28,058 bases of DNA from positions 1 to 28,058 of the forward strand of contig JAQUUB010000053.1 of NCBI GenBank assembly GCA_028694115.1, written 5' to 3'. This DNA is from Lachnospiraceae bacterium (GTDB lineage: Bacteria; Bacillota_A; Clostridia; Lachnospirales; Lachnospiraceae). Of the stretch, positions 1 through 9,850 are shown in pieces (the stretch's first letter is position 1; every line of letters starts with the position of its first letter). A program made the translations under genes and the position numbers. A model generated the notes under the pieces. The model was not told the DNA's origin. It was given only the letters and a program-made list of their open reading frames with translations, and searched no databases.

Positions 1-2
1 GG

Positions 3-284
3 AAAACGGCTGGAGTCGATATTAGTTTTGGCGGTGCGACCACAGCGGCAGCAGAAGCACAGGGGCTTGATGAAGCAGGCAAGAGTATCACAGAAGCAGA
101 TTTACAACCTGGAGATCTTATTTTCTATAGTTATACCACAAACGGAAGATATAAGAACATCAGTCATGTTGGGATATATGCAGGGAATGGAAAGATGATA
201 GAAGCAAAAAATGAAGCAGAGGGTGTTGTATATGGAGATTTCCATAATGGAAGTGTTGTAATGTATGCAAGACCAAACAAATAA
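3..284 (+). CDS. NlpC/P60-type cell-wall hydrolase, C-terminal end (5' part outside window)
   Basis: This is the last 93 codons of a reading frame that enters from the left edge. The visible part reads DLQPGDLIFYSY, then HVGIYAGNGKMIEA, and ends at TAA 282-284. That is the standard end of an NlpC/P60 papain-like domain: a GD-LIF strand followed by the catalytic His in HVGIY. The nucleophilic Cys must lie upstream and cannot be checked. In conjugative elements of Firmicutes such hydrolases (CwlT/CD1107-like) are exported and open the peptidoglycan locally for the mating channel, so this is likely the end of the transfer module. A terminator-like inverted repeat starts inside its last codons. 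The family call is firm; the role in conjugation is inferred from context. Confidence 0.85.
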   Translation, partial: KTAGVDISFGGATTAAAEAQGLDEAGKSITEADLQPGDLIFYSYTTNGRYKNISHVGIYAGNGKMIEAKNEAEGVVYGDFHNGSVVMYARPNK

Positions 285-336
285 ATAAGAATAGTAAATG
301 AGACAGAGCCAGTAAAATAAGGTTTGGTCTTTTTTT
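269..336 (+). terminator. Long-loop intrinsic terminator or attenuator after the NlpC/P60 gene
   Basis: A perfect 10-bp inverted repeat, AAGACCAAAC (269-278) and GTTTGGTCTT (322-331), ends in a run of T (330-336). The left arm is coding sequence of the hydrolase and the loop of 43 bases contains its stop codon. The T run is followed directly by the ribosome binding site of the next gene, so it may reduce rather than block read-through. The structure is seen in sequence; its activity is inferred. Confidence 0.55.
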
Positions 337-349
337 GATTGGAGGAAAA

Positions 350-1264
350 ATGAAGTTAGAAGATATCATTCTTGTAAAAGAAAATGTGAAAGGAAGTGTC
401 ATGAATTATCTATCCACATTAGATGATTTTATGCTGATTCACACCGGATTAAAGACAGATTCCATTGTGATGAGCAGTCAAATTGCATTGGATCTGGCAA
501 AGACCTTAACAGATGAGTGGAAATGGTCAATAGTAGAACTTTCTGAGTATAAAAGAATAGAAGCAAGATTTTGTACCAGCGAGGCACAGCTAAGGGGATT
601 TCTTGGTGGAAGATTTGATAATCCAGAACAAAAGACAGTCTTTGCTGAGCAATTATGTAATGCTTATTGTTTGGATAAAGTAGCAAAACTTGGTATAAAA
701 CTGGATGGAAGCACCAATGGAAAAATTCAGTTTACCTATAAAGCTGTTGAAAGAATATATGTACAGGGAGATATTCTCCATAATTTTAACGGATCTGATT
801 ACAGGGTAATGGAAAAGTTCTCAGCAAGAAATCTATTGCTTATGGATGTAAATAAAGGAAACATGCTGGTGGCAATCGGTACTGGAACCTATACAAGATA
901 TCCAAAAGATGAAATACCTATGGAGGATAATCAGACCATTGCAATTGAATGGGATCATGGAGTTTATCTTGGAGCTACACCAAGCGGAATTGATTTTGGA
1001 TTGCTTCGTGAGAAATACGGGGAAGTAAGAGAAGTTGAGAATTTGTCTGATTTTCGTACGCAACAGAGTGACATCTTTCTGTTCTATAAAAAGATAGCAG
1101 AAAGTCCACTGCTTGAAACTTTTGTCAAAGAGGCAGCAATGAATGCCATGTACGACATATTTATGACAGGCAGAGAAGAAGTCTTTAGAGAAAACTTAGA
1201 CAGTGGAAAGTATGACCAAAGATTTCTTAGAACCGAGGATTTACACAAAGAAAAGGTGAGATAA
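350..1264 (+). CDS. ICE-associated protein of unknown function (304 aa)
   Basis: I do not recognise a named family. The ATG at 350 is preceded by GGAGGA (341-346); an in-frame TTG at 335 lies before this site and is a less likely start. The product is soluble with no signal peptide or membrane helix. The middle (GDILHNFNGSDYRVMEKFSA, then LLLMDVNKGNMLVAIGTGTY) looks like a small beta-rich domain with the flavour of the YodL/DUF4316-type proteins common in Firmicute conjugative elements, but that likeness is weak. The C-terminal third is helical and charged. It sits between the cell-wall hydrolase and the DpnD/PcfM gene; its stop TAA (1262-1264) abuts the next ATG at 1265, so the two are translationally coupled. 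Confidence 0.75.
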   Translation: MKLEDIILVKENVKGSVMNYLSTLDDFMLIHTGLKTDSIVMSSQIALDLAKTLTDEWKWSIVELSEYKRIEARFCTSEAQLRGFLGGRFDNPEQKTVFAEQLCNAYCLDKVAKLGIKLDGSTNGKIQFTYKAVERIYVQGDILHNFNGSDYRVMEKFSARNLLLMDVNKGNMLVAIGTGTYTRYPKDEIPMEDNQTIAIEWDHGVYLGATPSGIDFGLLREKYGEVREVENLSDFRTQQSDIFLFYKKIAESPLLETFVKEAAMNAMYDIFMTGREEVFRENLDSGKYDQRFLRTEDLHKEKVR

Positions 1265-1462
1265 ATGTCAAAAGAGTATGAGGTCGAAATCAAAGAGGTT
1301 TTGTCAAGGATTGAAAAAATAGAAGCAGATTCACTAGGAGAAGCCATTGATAAAGCAATGGAAAAGTATTATGCGCAGGATATCATTCTTGATGCTGAAG
1401 ATATGAAAGATGTGGATTTTCTTCCATATGAACAAAAACAACAATTAGGAAGAAGCAAATAG
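1265..1462 (+). CDS. DpnD/PcfM family protein
   Basis: A 65-residue protein whose first 45 residues read VEIKEVLSRIEKIEADSLGEAIDKA and then a DIILDAEDMKDVDF segment. This is the DpnD/PcfM pattern (V-I-E-L-R---V-A-S---EA---, then I-L-DAEDF), a short alpha/beta fold found in conjugative plasmids such as pCF10 (pcfM) and in many ICEs. Its biochemical function is unknown. It starts immediately after the stop of the gene before it, with an AAAGGTGAG ribosome binding site inside that gene, and is followed after 15 bases by the next gene. The family call is fairly secure from the repeated hydrophobic pattern. Confidence 0.8.
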   Translation: MSKEYEVEIKEVLSRIEKIEADSLGEAIDKAMEKYYAQDIILDAEDMKDVDFLPYEQKQQLGRSK

Positions 1463-1477
1463 CGGAGGATAAAGAAT

Positions 1478-1846
1478 ATGAGCAAAGTAGTAGAAGAAAA
1501 CGTAGTAAAGAACATGGCATTTTTAATGAAAATGCTGGAAAAGGAATGGGAAGTATCAAAGGAGAGCATTAAGACTGTTTTTATTTCAATGGATGAGGTT
1601 GCAAAGGTAAAATCTGATTTGTCTTTTATGATTCAGGTTAATACAGGAGTTCTTAACAGTAATAATGGAATGACATTTAAGGAGTGTATGATGATGAACA
1701 AAGAAAATTATACACTTCTTAGAATTACAAAAAAGATTATTACCGCAATTGAAAAGGCAGAGAAGGATGAAACAGAGGAATTTGCCATTACTTTAGATAA
1801 AGAGGAAACAAAGCTTTATAAGGAGTTGTTTGACAAGAAAAACTAG
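1478..1846 (+). CDS. Small helical ICE protein of unknown function (122 aa)
   Basis: The ATG at 1478 follows a good GGAGG site (1465-1469). The protein is mostly helical with alternating Lys and Glu, has no Cys pairs, signal peptide or membrane segment, and ends in a charged segment ([14 protein letters not shown]). I recognise no family. It lies 17 bases before the giant helicase gene and 15 bases after the DpnD/PcfM gene, so it is almost certainly part of the same transcript. A non-enzymatic partner of the helicase is possible but nothing in the sequence shows it. Confidence 0.7.
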   Translation: MSKVVEENVVKNMAFLMKMLEKEWEVSKESIKTVFISMDEVAKVKSDLSFMIQVNTGVLNSNNGMTFKECMMMNKENYTLLRITKKIITAIEKAEKDETEEFAITLDKEETKLYKELFDKKN

Positions 1847-1863
1847 AACAGGAGGAGAATCGG

Positions 1864-4800
1864 ATGAGCAATAAGTATGAAGCAAAAGCTATCTATGATG
1901 AGATGATTCATGATGTCACCACTTCTGAAAAGAAGTGGCAGGATGTTTGTCGACTCACCGGTCAGATATATAGATTTGAGTTTGATAACATCCTGATGGT
2001 GTATGGACAGCGCCCACAATCCACTATGATAGCCGATTATGATACTTGGAAAAAAGTAGAAAGATATGTCAAGCGTGGAAGTAAAGGCATAGCTATTTTT
2101 CCTTCAAGAGCATTAAATCCCCGCATGAGATATGTATTTGATATCAGCGATACGGGTGGAAAGAAACAAAAGCTCACATGGGATTTGGAGGGTGAAAACC
2201 TAAAGGATTATTTGGATTATCTGGTATCTGAAGGACAGATGGAGCAGTATGAAGCAACAACACGAGAAGAATTACTAAATTCATTAAAATTATTTACAGG
2301 AACAAATGTTTGGGGTATAATAAGAACAGATTTTGAGGAAAGAATCTCAGAATTATCGCAGCTAGCTGGGAGTATGATAAAGGAACTCAATTATGAAACG
2401 TCAGGGCTGACCACAGATGACTTGGTATATCAAAGTGTTATGTATGCGGTTGGTACGAGATGCGGATTTGACTTATCTATGCAAGAACAGGATTTTAGTC
2501 AGATCGTAAAGATAACCGATGAGGAAGTCATTTACCGTCTTGGTTCCCTGGTATGCGATGTCTCCTGCAGCGTTCTTAGAGAATTTAGTAGAAACCTAAA
2601 AACGATTGAAAGCGAGAGGAGAATTGCATATGGCAGAATTAACAATGACGTATCACGAAGTGGACGGACTACTGTATCCGGATATTCAGATGCCGGAAGA
2701 GCAGGAAGTGAAATTAACGAATCTAGGGAAATACGGAATACTGGCGATGAATTATCTAAAGGAGAACGAACCAGCAAGGTACAAGACACTTTACCGATTC
2801 GGGAAACTGGCAGAGAAAATGAACGAGGTGAACGAGGAAGCTTATCAACTGCTAGACCAGCTGATGAACGATTACCTGAAGAAACACAAACCAGAGAATC
2901 CGAATTCCACGATGGAGATGTGGAAACTGAGAGAACAGGCGAAGATGCAGGCAGAGGAAGTAGTGCTTCAGCAGATCGTAATGAAATTTCACTAAAAGCA
3001 GATGAAGAACTGAACAGAGAACTAAATGAAATCAATTCATTTGGAAATAGTAAGGAAGCCAATTACCATCAGGCTTCCTTTTTTGATGGGGATTTTGGTC
3101 TGAATAATAGCGATTCGGTGCATACAAAAAATACAAAAAATTCAGCTACTGGACAAAAATATACTTATATTCAACCGAAGAAAGAGTTGGTTGTACCACA
3201 TGAGTTTGTACGCCAAACCCTACTTCGTGGTACTGGCTTTGTAAATGGCATGAGTCGAGTGTGTAAGATATATGAGAATGAAATTGACGCAGGAACCAGA
3301 GCCAGACGTATTAAAAAAGAGTATGGTCAAGGTGGAGCAGGCTGGCCGATAGAGGGTTACGGTTTGCATGGTTATGATTCTTTCCATGCACAAGGACTTC
3401 GCTTCCAGTGGAGAGATGAGGAAGGTGAAAAAGAAGGCTATATTTCATGGGGGACAGTTGAAAAAGAAATTGGTGTTCTAATTATGACTGGAGAGTATCA
3501 GCCAGAGAGACAATCATTAGATGAAATTGCTATGGATGGTGACAGGGAAGATTATGTTGATATCGTTCACCGAGTAATAGATGCTACTGATGAACAGGAA
3601 GTCGTTGAGGTCGTGGATGCATTTGCGATTCCCGATGAACCTGAAAGCTATGAAAGTCATAGGAAGATCACAGAACAGAAAGCAGAGACAGAAACTTATG
3701 AAATGACACCAGAGGAACTTGCAGAAGAAGACCGTATGGTCACAATGGCTGAATATGGTGCGGAGATTGAAGCAGAAAATCGTGAATATGAAAAGCAGTA
3801 TGAGGAGAGCCATAGTGATGAAAGACTGGAAGTAATTCCTACTGATTATGCAAACATAATTGCAGATATGGATGAAGATATGCGAGAGGCAATGGAAATT
3901 CTTGTGACAGAATGTAGCTGTTATATGCCTTTTAAACCATTTTTACAGGATATTGTAAATTCAGAGTATTTGCTCATTCCAAACAAATTAGAACTTTTGT
4001 CAGATATGGTCTTAGGAAGTAAAGAAGAGCAAAAAGGCTATAGCAACAACAAATATGGCTTAATTGAATACACCTTAAAGCCTTATGAGATTAACATGAA
4101 TTATAGGAACCGCTTTGGTGAAAGAGAAACAGTTGCAACAGGCTATAGAGAACTGTATGAAGTATTGTCCTATATGTCAAAGCAACCATTCTTCTGCGAA
4201 GCAGATCATAGACAACGGTATAATGAAATGATGGCAACTGAGGATAGAACAACCTTACAGCCAATCTATCAGAGATTCCTTGATAAATGTGACAGCGCAA
4301 AACAGAATCGTGAGGAACAAGCACAAAGACGAGTTTCTACTGGTAATGAAAGTGCAGCAGAGAATCTCATAGATGATGCAGTAACACATTCCGATAAAAG
4401 TAACTTTCATTACAATTTGTGGGAACTTCAAAAAGGTGGAGCAAAGACAAGATACCAGTGGAATATAGAAGCAATTGGAGTGTTAAAGCAGGTGGAATCA
4501 GAACACAGACTGGCAAACAGAGAGGAACAGAAAATCTTATCAAAGTATGTTGGCTGGGGTGGTATTTCTCAAGTATTCGATGAAAATAATGAAAACTGGA
4601 AAAGGGAATATGTAGAGCTGAAAAGTCTTTTGACAGAAGATGAATATATTGCAGCTAGAGCCACTGTAAATAATGCATTTTATACTTCGCCAGAAATTGC
4701 AAGTTGCATGAATCAGGCGTTACTCCAATTTGGTTTCCGAGGTGGAAATGTGTTAGAACCAAGTATGGGAGTCGGGAACTTCTTTGGAAGCATGCCAACA

Positions 4801-7800
4801 CCTTTGCAGAATTGTAAATTATATGGTGTGGAACTAGATAGTATTTCCGGTAGAATTGCAAAGCAACTGTATCAGAAAGCAGATATCAGTATTACAGGTT
4901 TTGAGAAGACCACCTACCCAGATAATTTCTTTGATGTTGTGATTGGGAATGTACCATTTGGAGATTATAAGGTATTTGATCCAAAATACAATAAATTAAA
5001 TCTTCGTATTCACGATTACTTTATAGCAAAGTCTATGGATCAGGTAAGACCAGGTGGTATTGTTGCGGTTATTACGACGAAAGGAACGCTTGATAAAAGT
5101 AATGCTACCTTCCGTAAATATTTGGCGGAGAGAGCAGAACTAATTGGTGCGGTAAGACTTCCTAATATGGCATTTAAAGAAAATGCAGGAACTGAAGTGA
5201 CCAGCGATATTTTATTTTTGCAAAAAAGAGAACGTAAGATTGATATTGAACCAGATTGGGTGCATTTGGGCTATGCCCAGAATGGAATTGCGGTCAATTC
5301 TTATTTTGTAGAGCATCCAGATATGATGCTAGGGCATATGGAATATGACACTAGAATTTACGGTCAAGATAGCAGATATACAGTTTGTGTAAATGATGCT
5401 GAAAACTTCAATATGTACGAAGAATTAAATAAGGCTATCCGAACAATTTCAGCACAGATGGCTGACTTTGAACATTTAGAAGAGTTAGAGGAAGTAAGTG
5501 AAGATGTGATACCTGCAGATCCCGGTGTGAGAAATTTCTCCTATGCATTTTATGAAGGAAAGTTATATTACAGAGAAAATTCCCATATGTACCGAAAAGA
5601 AGTGAATGACACAGTAGAGGATAGGATTCGCTTGCTAGATGAAATTCGAAATAATACCAGACACTTGATTGATATTCAGACAGATGGTTGTAGTGAAGAA
5701 GAATTAGCAGAGGGACAAAAAAAATTGAATGCAACCTACGATGCCTTTGTAGAAAAATATGGATATATTACTGCACAGGCAAACAGTAGAGCATTCCGAG
5801 ACGATTCTGACTACCCACTGTTATGCTCTTTGGAAGATGTAAATGAGGATGGAATTGTGAAGAAAGCAGACATGTTCTTTAAGCAAACCATAAAAGCCAA
5901 AATTCAGATTGAGAGAGTGGAAACAGCGGTAGAAGCGCTTAATGTATCAATCAATGAATATGGAGCAGTCAACATTCCTTATATGTTAAGTATTTATCAT
6001 CCCGATTTAGCAACGTTGATAGAGGAATTGGCGGAAAAAGGGAATGAACCATCCTCAAATACTTCACTATCTGATGACGTAAAAGCAGAGTTAGAACGTG
6101 CGGTTATGCTTGAAGAATTACAGGGATTAATTTATCTGAATCCAAATCGTTATAACGAAAATAATCCAAACGCAGGTTGGGAGACAGCGGATGATTATCT
6201 GTCTGGAAATGTAAGAGAAAAGCTGCGTGTAGCAAAAGCTATGAGGGGAGCGAATCCAGAATTATTCGTACAAAATATACAGGCTTTGGAACAGGTGCAG
6301 CCAAAAGATATTGAAGCAAGTGAGATTGATGTAAGAATTGGAACCACATGGGTGGAGTCAGAAGACTATGAGCAGTTTATTTACGAACTTCTCAATACTC
6401 CGAGAAGGGAAAGAGCAGTACGAACTCAGTGGTACAATTCGGGAATACAGGTTCATTTGAATAAGCTGAGTATGGAATGGTTCATTGAAAATAAGTCAAG
6501 AGACAAACATTCTGTTGCAGCCACGAAAACTTATGGAACGAGCAGAGAGGATGCCTATTCTATTTTTGAGGACACACTGAACCTAAAGACAGTTACCATT
6601 CGTGACAGAATTGATGATGGTGATGGAAAATATCACTATGTCGTGAATAAAAATGAAACGATGTTAGCAAGAGAAAAGCAGAATCAGATAAAAGAAGCAT
6701 TTAAGGAATGGTTATTCCGAGAACCAGAAAGAAGAGCAAAGTATGTGGAGTATTATAATGAAACCTTCAATAATATTCGCTTGCGGGAGTATGATGGTTC
6801 ACAGTTACAATTTCCAGGGATGAATCCTGAGATTGAGTTACAGCCACATCAAAAGAACGCAGTAGCAAGAATCCTGATGGGTGGAAATACGTTACTGGCT
6901 CATTGTGTTGGGGCGGGTAAGAGTTTTGAAATGATGGCTGCCTGTATGGAGCAGAAAAGACTGAGACTTGCAGGTAAAACGATTATGGTGGTTCCAAAAC
7001 CCTTGATTGGACAGACGGCTAGTGAGTTCTTGCGTCTGTATCCGTCAGCTAATATTCTAGTAGCAACGGAGCGTGATTTTGAAAAGAGTAGGAGAAAGCA
7101 GTTTGTTTCTAGAATTGCAACGGGAGATTATGACTGTATTATTATGTCGCATTCGCAGTTCGAGAAGATTCCTATCTCGGCAGAAAGAAAGGAGCGGATG
7201 TTGAATCAACAGATTAAGGAGATTGCCTATTCTATTGATGAAATGAAGTCACAGAATGGAGAACGATGGACTGTAAAGCAGATGGAGGCACAGAAGAAAA
7301 AGCTAGAGGAACAGTTGAAATCATTGGCAGATGAAAGTCGAAAAGATGATTTGATTACCTTTGAGGAGTTAGGTGTGGATTCAATTATGGTGGATGAAGC
7401 TCATAATTTTAAGAACCTTGCTATTTTCTCCAAGATGAATAATGTTTCTGGTATTAGCAGTTCAGGAGCAAAGAAATCTACAGATATGCAGTTGAAATGT
7501 CAGTATTTGAGTGAAATCAATGATGGAAGAGGGATTGTATTTGCAACGGGAACCCCGGTTTCAAACACCATGTGCGAACTGTATGTGATGCAGTTATATC
7601 TACAAAAAGAGGCTCTAGAGCAGATGGGAATTTATCATTTTGATTCTTGGGCAGCAAACTTTGGTGAAGTAACAACAGCACTTGAACTTACAGTAGAAGG
7701 AAGCGGATTCCGATTCAAAAGCAGATTTAATAAGTTTACGAATCTTCCAGAATTAATGAACATCTTTCGTGAGGTGGCGGATGTACAAACCAAAGATATG

Positions 7801-9393
7801 CTAAATCTGAAAGTGCCAACACTACGGGACAACAAGTACACAATTGTGGAAAGTGAACCAGACTGGTATGTAAAACAGGTCATGGAAGATTTTGTAGTAA
7901 GGGCAGAGCGAATCCGTAATGGTGGAGTTGATCCATCAGAGGATAATTTCCTAAAGATCACACATGAGGCTAGATTATTAGGTACGGATGCAAGGCTTTT
8001 AGATGCAGATGCACCAAACAATACGGACGGAAAATTAAATAAGGTCGTAGAAAATGTATGCTACGAATATTTCAAAGCTGTCAACGAGAATAAAATCGGT
8101 TGCCAGCTTATTTTTTCGGATATTGGTACGCCTAAGAGTGGATGGTCAAGCCGTGATTTAAGTAAAGATTTTGATGTCTACAATTATGTGAAAGCGCAAT
8201 TGATTATTCGGGGAATTCCAGAAGAAGAAATAGCATTTATCCATGATGCTAAGACGGATGGGCAGAGAGATATCCTGTTTAAAGAAATGCGAACAGGTAA
8301 AAAGAAAATTCTAATCGGTTCTACAGATAAGTGTGGTACTGGTGTAAATGTACAGACACATCTTGTTGCAATGCATCATATCGACTGTCCTTGGAAACCT
8401 TCCGCCATTGAACAACGAGAAGGCAGGGGTATCCGTCAGGGAAATGAAAATTCCGAGGTGGCAATCTATCGTTATGTTACAAAAGGAACTTTCGATGCGT
8501 ATTCCTGGTCATTGGTGGAGAATAAGCAACGATTTATCAGTCAGGTCATGACAAGCAAATCTGTATCCAGAACTTGCGAGGACATTGATGAAGCAACTTT
8601 GTCATATGCAGAAATAAAAGCAGTTGCGACTGGCAATCCATTGATTCGTGAAAAGATGGAATTAGATAATGAGATACAACGTTTGAAGTTACTAAAAGCT
8701 ACTTATGACAATCAGCATTATTCGTTGCAGGATAATTATATGATCCGCTATCCAAAGCTGATTAAGGCAGCACAAGAGAAACTGTGCAATGTTAAGGAAG
8801 ATATCAAGCTGAGAGATGCAGAACTAATTCAGAATCCGGATTTTTCTATTACGATAGGTAGAGCAAGTTTTGAGGAGCGTGTGGATGGTGGAACCGTTAT
8901 GTTGGAAGCAATTAGTAAGTGCAAGACAGGTGAAATCAGTCCTATTGGTCAGTTTCATCAGTTTGATTTGCTGGTAGAAAAGAACTTCATGGGCACAAAT
9001 TATCTGGTGCTTCGTGGAAAGACAGATTACAAAGTGGAACTGTCCACTAGCCCAGTTGGAAATATGGTGAAGCTAGAAAATCTATTTAGTGGAATTCATG
9101 AGAATGAAGAGTTTTTGCTGAAGAAAATTGACCAGTATCAGAACGATTTGGATGCCTCAAAATCAGAATACGAGAAGCCATTTGCTTATGAAAGAGAATT
9201 GAAAGAAAAGCTAGCACGTCAATATGAATTGAATGCACAGCTAGATCTGGAAAATGGGAAAGTGGAAGATGTGGACTTAAGTGCGACGAAAGAAGAATTG
9301 GACGAGGGCAATATAGAGAAGTCGGAAAATGATAAATATGTAGCTGAAGCAAAAACTGCTTATCAAACCAACACGGATGATAGGTGCAGATGA
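1864..9393 (+). CDS. Giant LtrC-like fusion: ArdC-like N-terminus, methylase-like domain and SNF2-family helicase
   Basis: A 2509-residue protein found as a hallmark in Firmicute ICEs. Residues 1-~85 resemble the ArdC/LtrC N-terminal DNA-binding domain ([16 protein letters not shown], then [13 protein letters not shown]). Residues ~250-385 are a low-complexity Arg/Glu/Gly/Ser stretch. A class I methyltransferase-like domain follows: LEPSMGVGN at 964-972 as motif I, and NVPF at 1029-1032 in the place of the catalytic NPPY/F. The SNF2-type helicase core has Walker A HCVGAGKS (1680-1687), DEAH (1844-1847), FATGTPVSN as motif III, and [10 protein letters not shown] as motif VI (from residue 2185). 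The role is probably handling of transferred DNA or anti-restriction, but no reaction has been shown for this family that I can name. The ATG at 1864 has GGAGGAG upstream. The gene contains tnpV in another frame. Confidence 0.9.
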   Translation: MSNKYEAKAIYDEMIHDVTTSEKKWQDVCRLTGQIYRFEFDNILMVYGQRPQSTMIADYDTWKKVERYVKRGSKGIAIFPSRALNPRMRYVFDISDTGGKKQKLTWDLEGENLKDYLDYLVSEGQMEQYEATTREELLNSLKLFTGTNVWGIIRTDFEERISELSQLAGSMIKELNYETSGLTTDDLVYQSVMYAVGTRCGFDLSMQEQDFSQIVKITDEEVIYRLGSLVCDVSCSVLREFSRNLKTIESERRIAYGRINNDVSRSGRTTVSGYSDAGRAGSEINESREIRNTGDELSKGERTSKVQDTLPIRETGRENERGERGSLSTARPADERLPEETQTRESEFHDGDVETERTGEDAGRGSSASADRNEISLKADEELNRELNEINSFGNSKEANYHQASFFDGDFGLNNSDSVHTKNTKNSATGQKYTYIQPKKELVVPHEFVRQTLLRGTGFVNGMSRVCKIYENEIDAGTRARRIKKEYGQGGAGWPIEGYGLHGYDSFHAQGLRFQWRDEEGEKEGYISWGTVEKEIGVLIMTGEYQPERQSLDEIAMDGDREDYVDIVHRVIDATDEQEVVEVVDAFAIPDEPESYESHRKITEQKAETETYEMTPEELAEEDRMVTMAEYGAEIEAENREYEKQYEESHSDERLEVIPTDYANIIADMDEDMREAMEILVTECSCYMPFKPFLQDIVNSEYLLIPNKLELLSDMVLGSKEEQKGYSNNKYGLIEYTLKPYEINMNYRNRFGERETVATGYRELYEVLSYMSKQPFFCEADHRQRYNEMMATEDRTTLQPIYQRFLDKCDSAKQNREEQAQRRVSTGNESAAENLIDDAVTHSDKSNFHYNLWELQKGGAKTRYQWNIEAIGVLKQVESEHRLANREEQKILSKYVGWGGISQVFDENNENWKREYVELKSLLTEDEYIAARATVNNAFYTSPEIASCMNQALLQFGFRGGNVLEPSMGVGNFFGSMPTPLQNCKLYGVELDSISGRIAKQLYQKADISITGFEKTTYPDNFFDVVIGNVPFGDYKVFDPKYNKLNLRIHDYFIAKSMDQVRPGGIVAVITTKGTLDKSNATFRKYLAERAELIGAVRLPNMAFKENAGTEVTSDILFLQKRERKIDIEPDWVHLGYAQNGIAVNSYFVEHPDMMLGHMEYDTRIYGQDSRYTVCVNDAENFNMYEELNKAIRTISAQMADFEHLEELEEVSEDVIPADPGVRNFSYAFYEGKLYYRENSHMYRKEVNDTVEDRIRLLDEIRNNTRHLIDIQTDGCSEEELAEGQKKLNATYDAFVEKYGYITAQANSRAFRDDSDYPLLCSLEDVNEDGIVKKADMFFKQTIKAKIQIERVETAVEALNVSINEYGAVNIPYMLSIYHPDLATLIEELAEKGNEPSSNTSLSDDVKAELERAVMLEELQGLIYLNPNRYNENNPNAGWETADDYLSGNVREKLRVAKAMRGANPELFVQNIQALEQVQPKDIEASEIDVRIGTTWVESEDYEQFIYELLNTPRRERAVRTQWYNSGIQVHLNKLSMEWFIENKSRDKHSVAATKTYGTSREDAYSIFEDTLNLKTVTIRDRIDDGDGKYHYVVNKNETMLAREKQNQIKEAFKEWLFREPERRAKYVEYYNETFNNIRLREYDGSQLQFPGMNPEIELQPHQKNAVARILMGGNTLLAHCVGAGKSFEMMAACMEQKRLRLAGKTIMVVPKPLIGQTASEFLRLYPSANILVATERDFEKSRRKQFVSRIATGDYDCIIMSHSQFEKIPISAERKERMLNQQIKEIAYSIDEMKSQNGERWTVKQMEAQKKKLEEQLKSLADESRKDDLITFEELGVDSIMVDEAHNFKNLAIFSKMNNVSGISSSGAKKSTDMQLKCQYLSEINDGRGIVFATGTPVSNTMCELYVMQLYLQKEALEQMGIYHFDSWAANFGEVTTALELTVEGSGFRFKSRFNKFTNLPELMNIFREVADVQTKDMLNLKVPTLRDNKYTIVESEPDWYVKQVMEDFVVRAERIRNGGVDPSEDNFLKITHEARLLGTDARLLDADAPNNTDGKLNKVVENVCYEYFKAVNENKIGCQLIFSDIGTPKSGWSSRDLSKDFDVYNYVKAQLIIRGIPEEEIAFIHDAKTDGQRDILFKEMRTGKKKILIGSTDKCGTGVNVQTHLVAMHHIDCPWKPSAIEQREGRGIRQGNENSEVAIYRYVTKGTFDAYSWSLVENKQRFISQVMTSKSVSRTCEDIDEATLSYAEIKAVATGNPLIREKMELDNEIQRLKLLKATYDNQHYSLQDNYMIRYPKLIKAAQEKLCNVKEDIKLRDAELIQNPDFSITIGRASFEERVDGGTVMLEAISKCKTGEISPIGQFHQFDLLVEKNFMGTNYLVLRGKTDYKVELSTSPVGNMVKLENLFSGIHENEEFLLKKIDQYQNDLDASKSEYEKPFAYERELKEKLARQYELNAQLDLENGKVEDVDLSATKEELDEGNIEKSENDKYVAEAKTAYQTNTDDRCR
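2630..2995 (+). CDS. tnpV: TnpV-family protein encoded in an alternative frame inside the helicase gene
   Basis: A 121-residue frame that lies wholly within codons 256-377 of the helicase gene, in another phase. Its ATG (2630) has a well-placed GAGGAG site (2616-2621, 8 bases away). The product reads [44 protein letters not shown] and ends [10 protein letters not shown]. This matches the TnpV pattern (LLYP near the start, GKYG, then a helix with Y-LL-GKL, and a C-terminal AEE-V--E-V), known from Clostridium Tn4451-type transposons and many ICEs, with unknown function. The helicase frame here encodes only low-complexity Arg/Glu/Gly/Ser sequence, whereas this frame encodes a normally composed helical protein. 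That argues both are expressed. Confidence 0.8.
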   Translation: MAELTMTYHEVDGLLYPDIQMPEEQEVKLTNLGKYGILAMNYLKENEPARYKTLYRFGKLAEKMNEVNEEAYQLLDQLMNDYLKKHKPENPNSTMEMWKLREQAKMQAEEVVLQQIVMKFH

Positions 9394-9418
9394 TGGATAG
9401 GGAAGGACGTGAGGAGTA

Positions 9419-9781
9419 ATGGAGAAAGTGTATCGCTTGTTCGAAGTGGAAGAAGTGATTGCAGAGATGGATTTATCAGATGTTGATGATGATATTGCTG
9501 AAACTGATGAAGATTATCAAATTGTTATCAGTGGATGGTGGGTGCATATCCCCGAATTAAATCTAAATCTACACGAGGGGGTTGTAAGTACCTGGGAAGA
9601 AGAATCACAAATGTTTATGCCTGATTTTGCTGTCACGGTAGTATATGAAGCTGGTGCTGAATATCAAGACTATATCTTCTTTGAACAGGATGGAATGGTC
9701 ATAACCTTAGCCAATTGGCTGAATGGTCGTGTCCCTTTGGATGTAATAGAGCAGATGCGTTGTAGCATCTGCAAAGAGTAG
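9419..9781 (+). CDS. Acidic ICE protein of unknown function (120 aa)
   Basis: A strongly acidic small protein (many Asp/Glu in residues 8-33), with a hydrophobic middle (VISGWWVHIPELNLNLHEG) and a C-terminal segment ending MRCSICKE. There is no signal peptide and no clear membrane helix. I recognise no family. The strong acidity recalls DNA-mimic anti-restriction proteins such as ArdA, but length and motifs do not support that name. GAGGAG (9411-9416) lies only two bases before the ATG at 9419, an unusually tight spacing; the next gene has nearly the same arrangement. It lies 25 bases after the helicase stop and is probably in the same operon. Confidence 0.7.
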   Translation: MEKVYRLFEVEEVIAEMDLSDVDDDIAETDEDYQIVISGWWVHIPELNLNLHEGVVSTWEEESQMFMPDFAVTVVYEAGAEYQDYIFFEQDGMVITLANWLNGRVPLDVIEQMRCSICKE

Positions 9782-9784
9782 CGG

Positions 9785-9835
9785 AGTGGATTACAAATAT
9801 CCACTTTTGATTGTGGTGTATGCCTGAAGCATACA
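9785..9835 (+). promoter_or_regulatory. Two tandem hairpins in the leader of the SpoVG-domain gene
   Basis: Two perfect 7-bp stems sit side by side in a 69-base gap. AGTGGAT (9785-9791) pairs with ATCCACT (9799-9805) and is followed by TTT. TGTATGC (9817-9823) pairs with GCATACA (9829-9835) and ends five bases before the ribosome binding site GTGAGGAG. They may act as processing, attenuation or translation-control elements. Structure is seen in sequence; function is inferred. Confidence 0.5.
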
Positions 9836-9850
9836 GAAAGTGAGGAGTAA

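Noticed and set aside
2532..3062. A 176-codon open frame on the - strand across the helicase linker
   Set aside because: Ser/Leu/Pro-rich complement of the repetitive Arg/Glu/Gly/Ser linker; no ribosome binding site or recognisable protein. The + strand tnpV frame explains the region better.
7635..8021. A 128-codon open frame on the - strand
   Set aside because: Lies opposite conserved helicase motifs, with Ser/Leu-rich shadow composition and no start signal.
8348..8551. A 67-codon + frame inside the helicase gene
   Set aside because: No usable ribosome binding site, no family likeness, and it lies over conserved helicase motif VI, which already sets the sequence; unlike the tnpV case.
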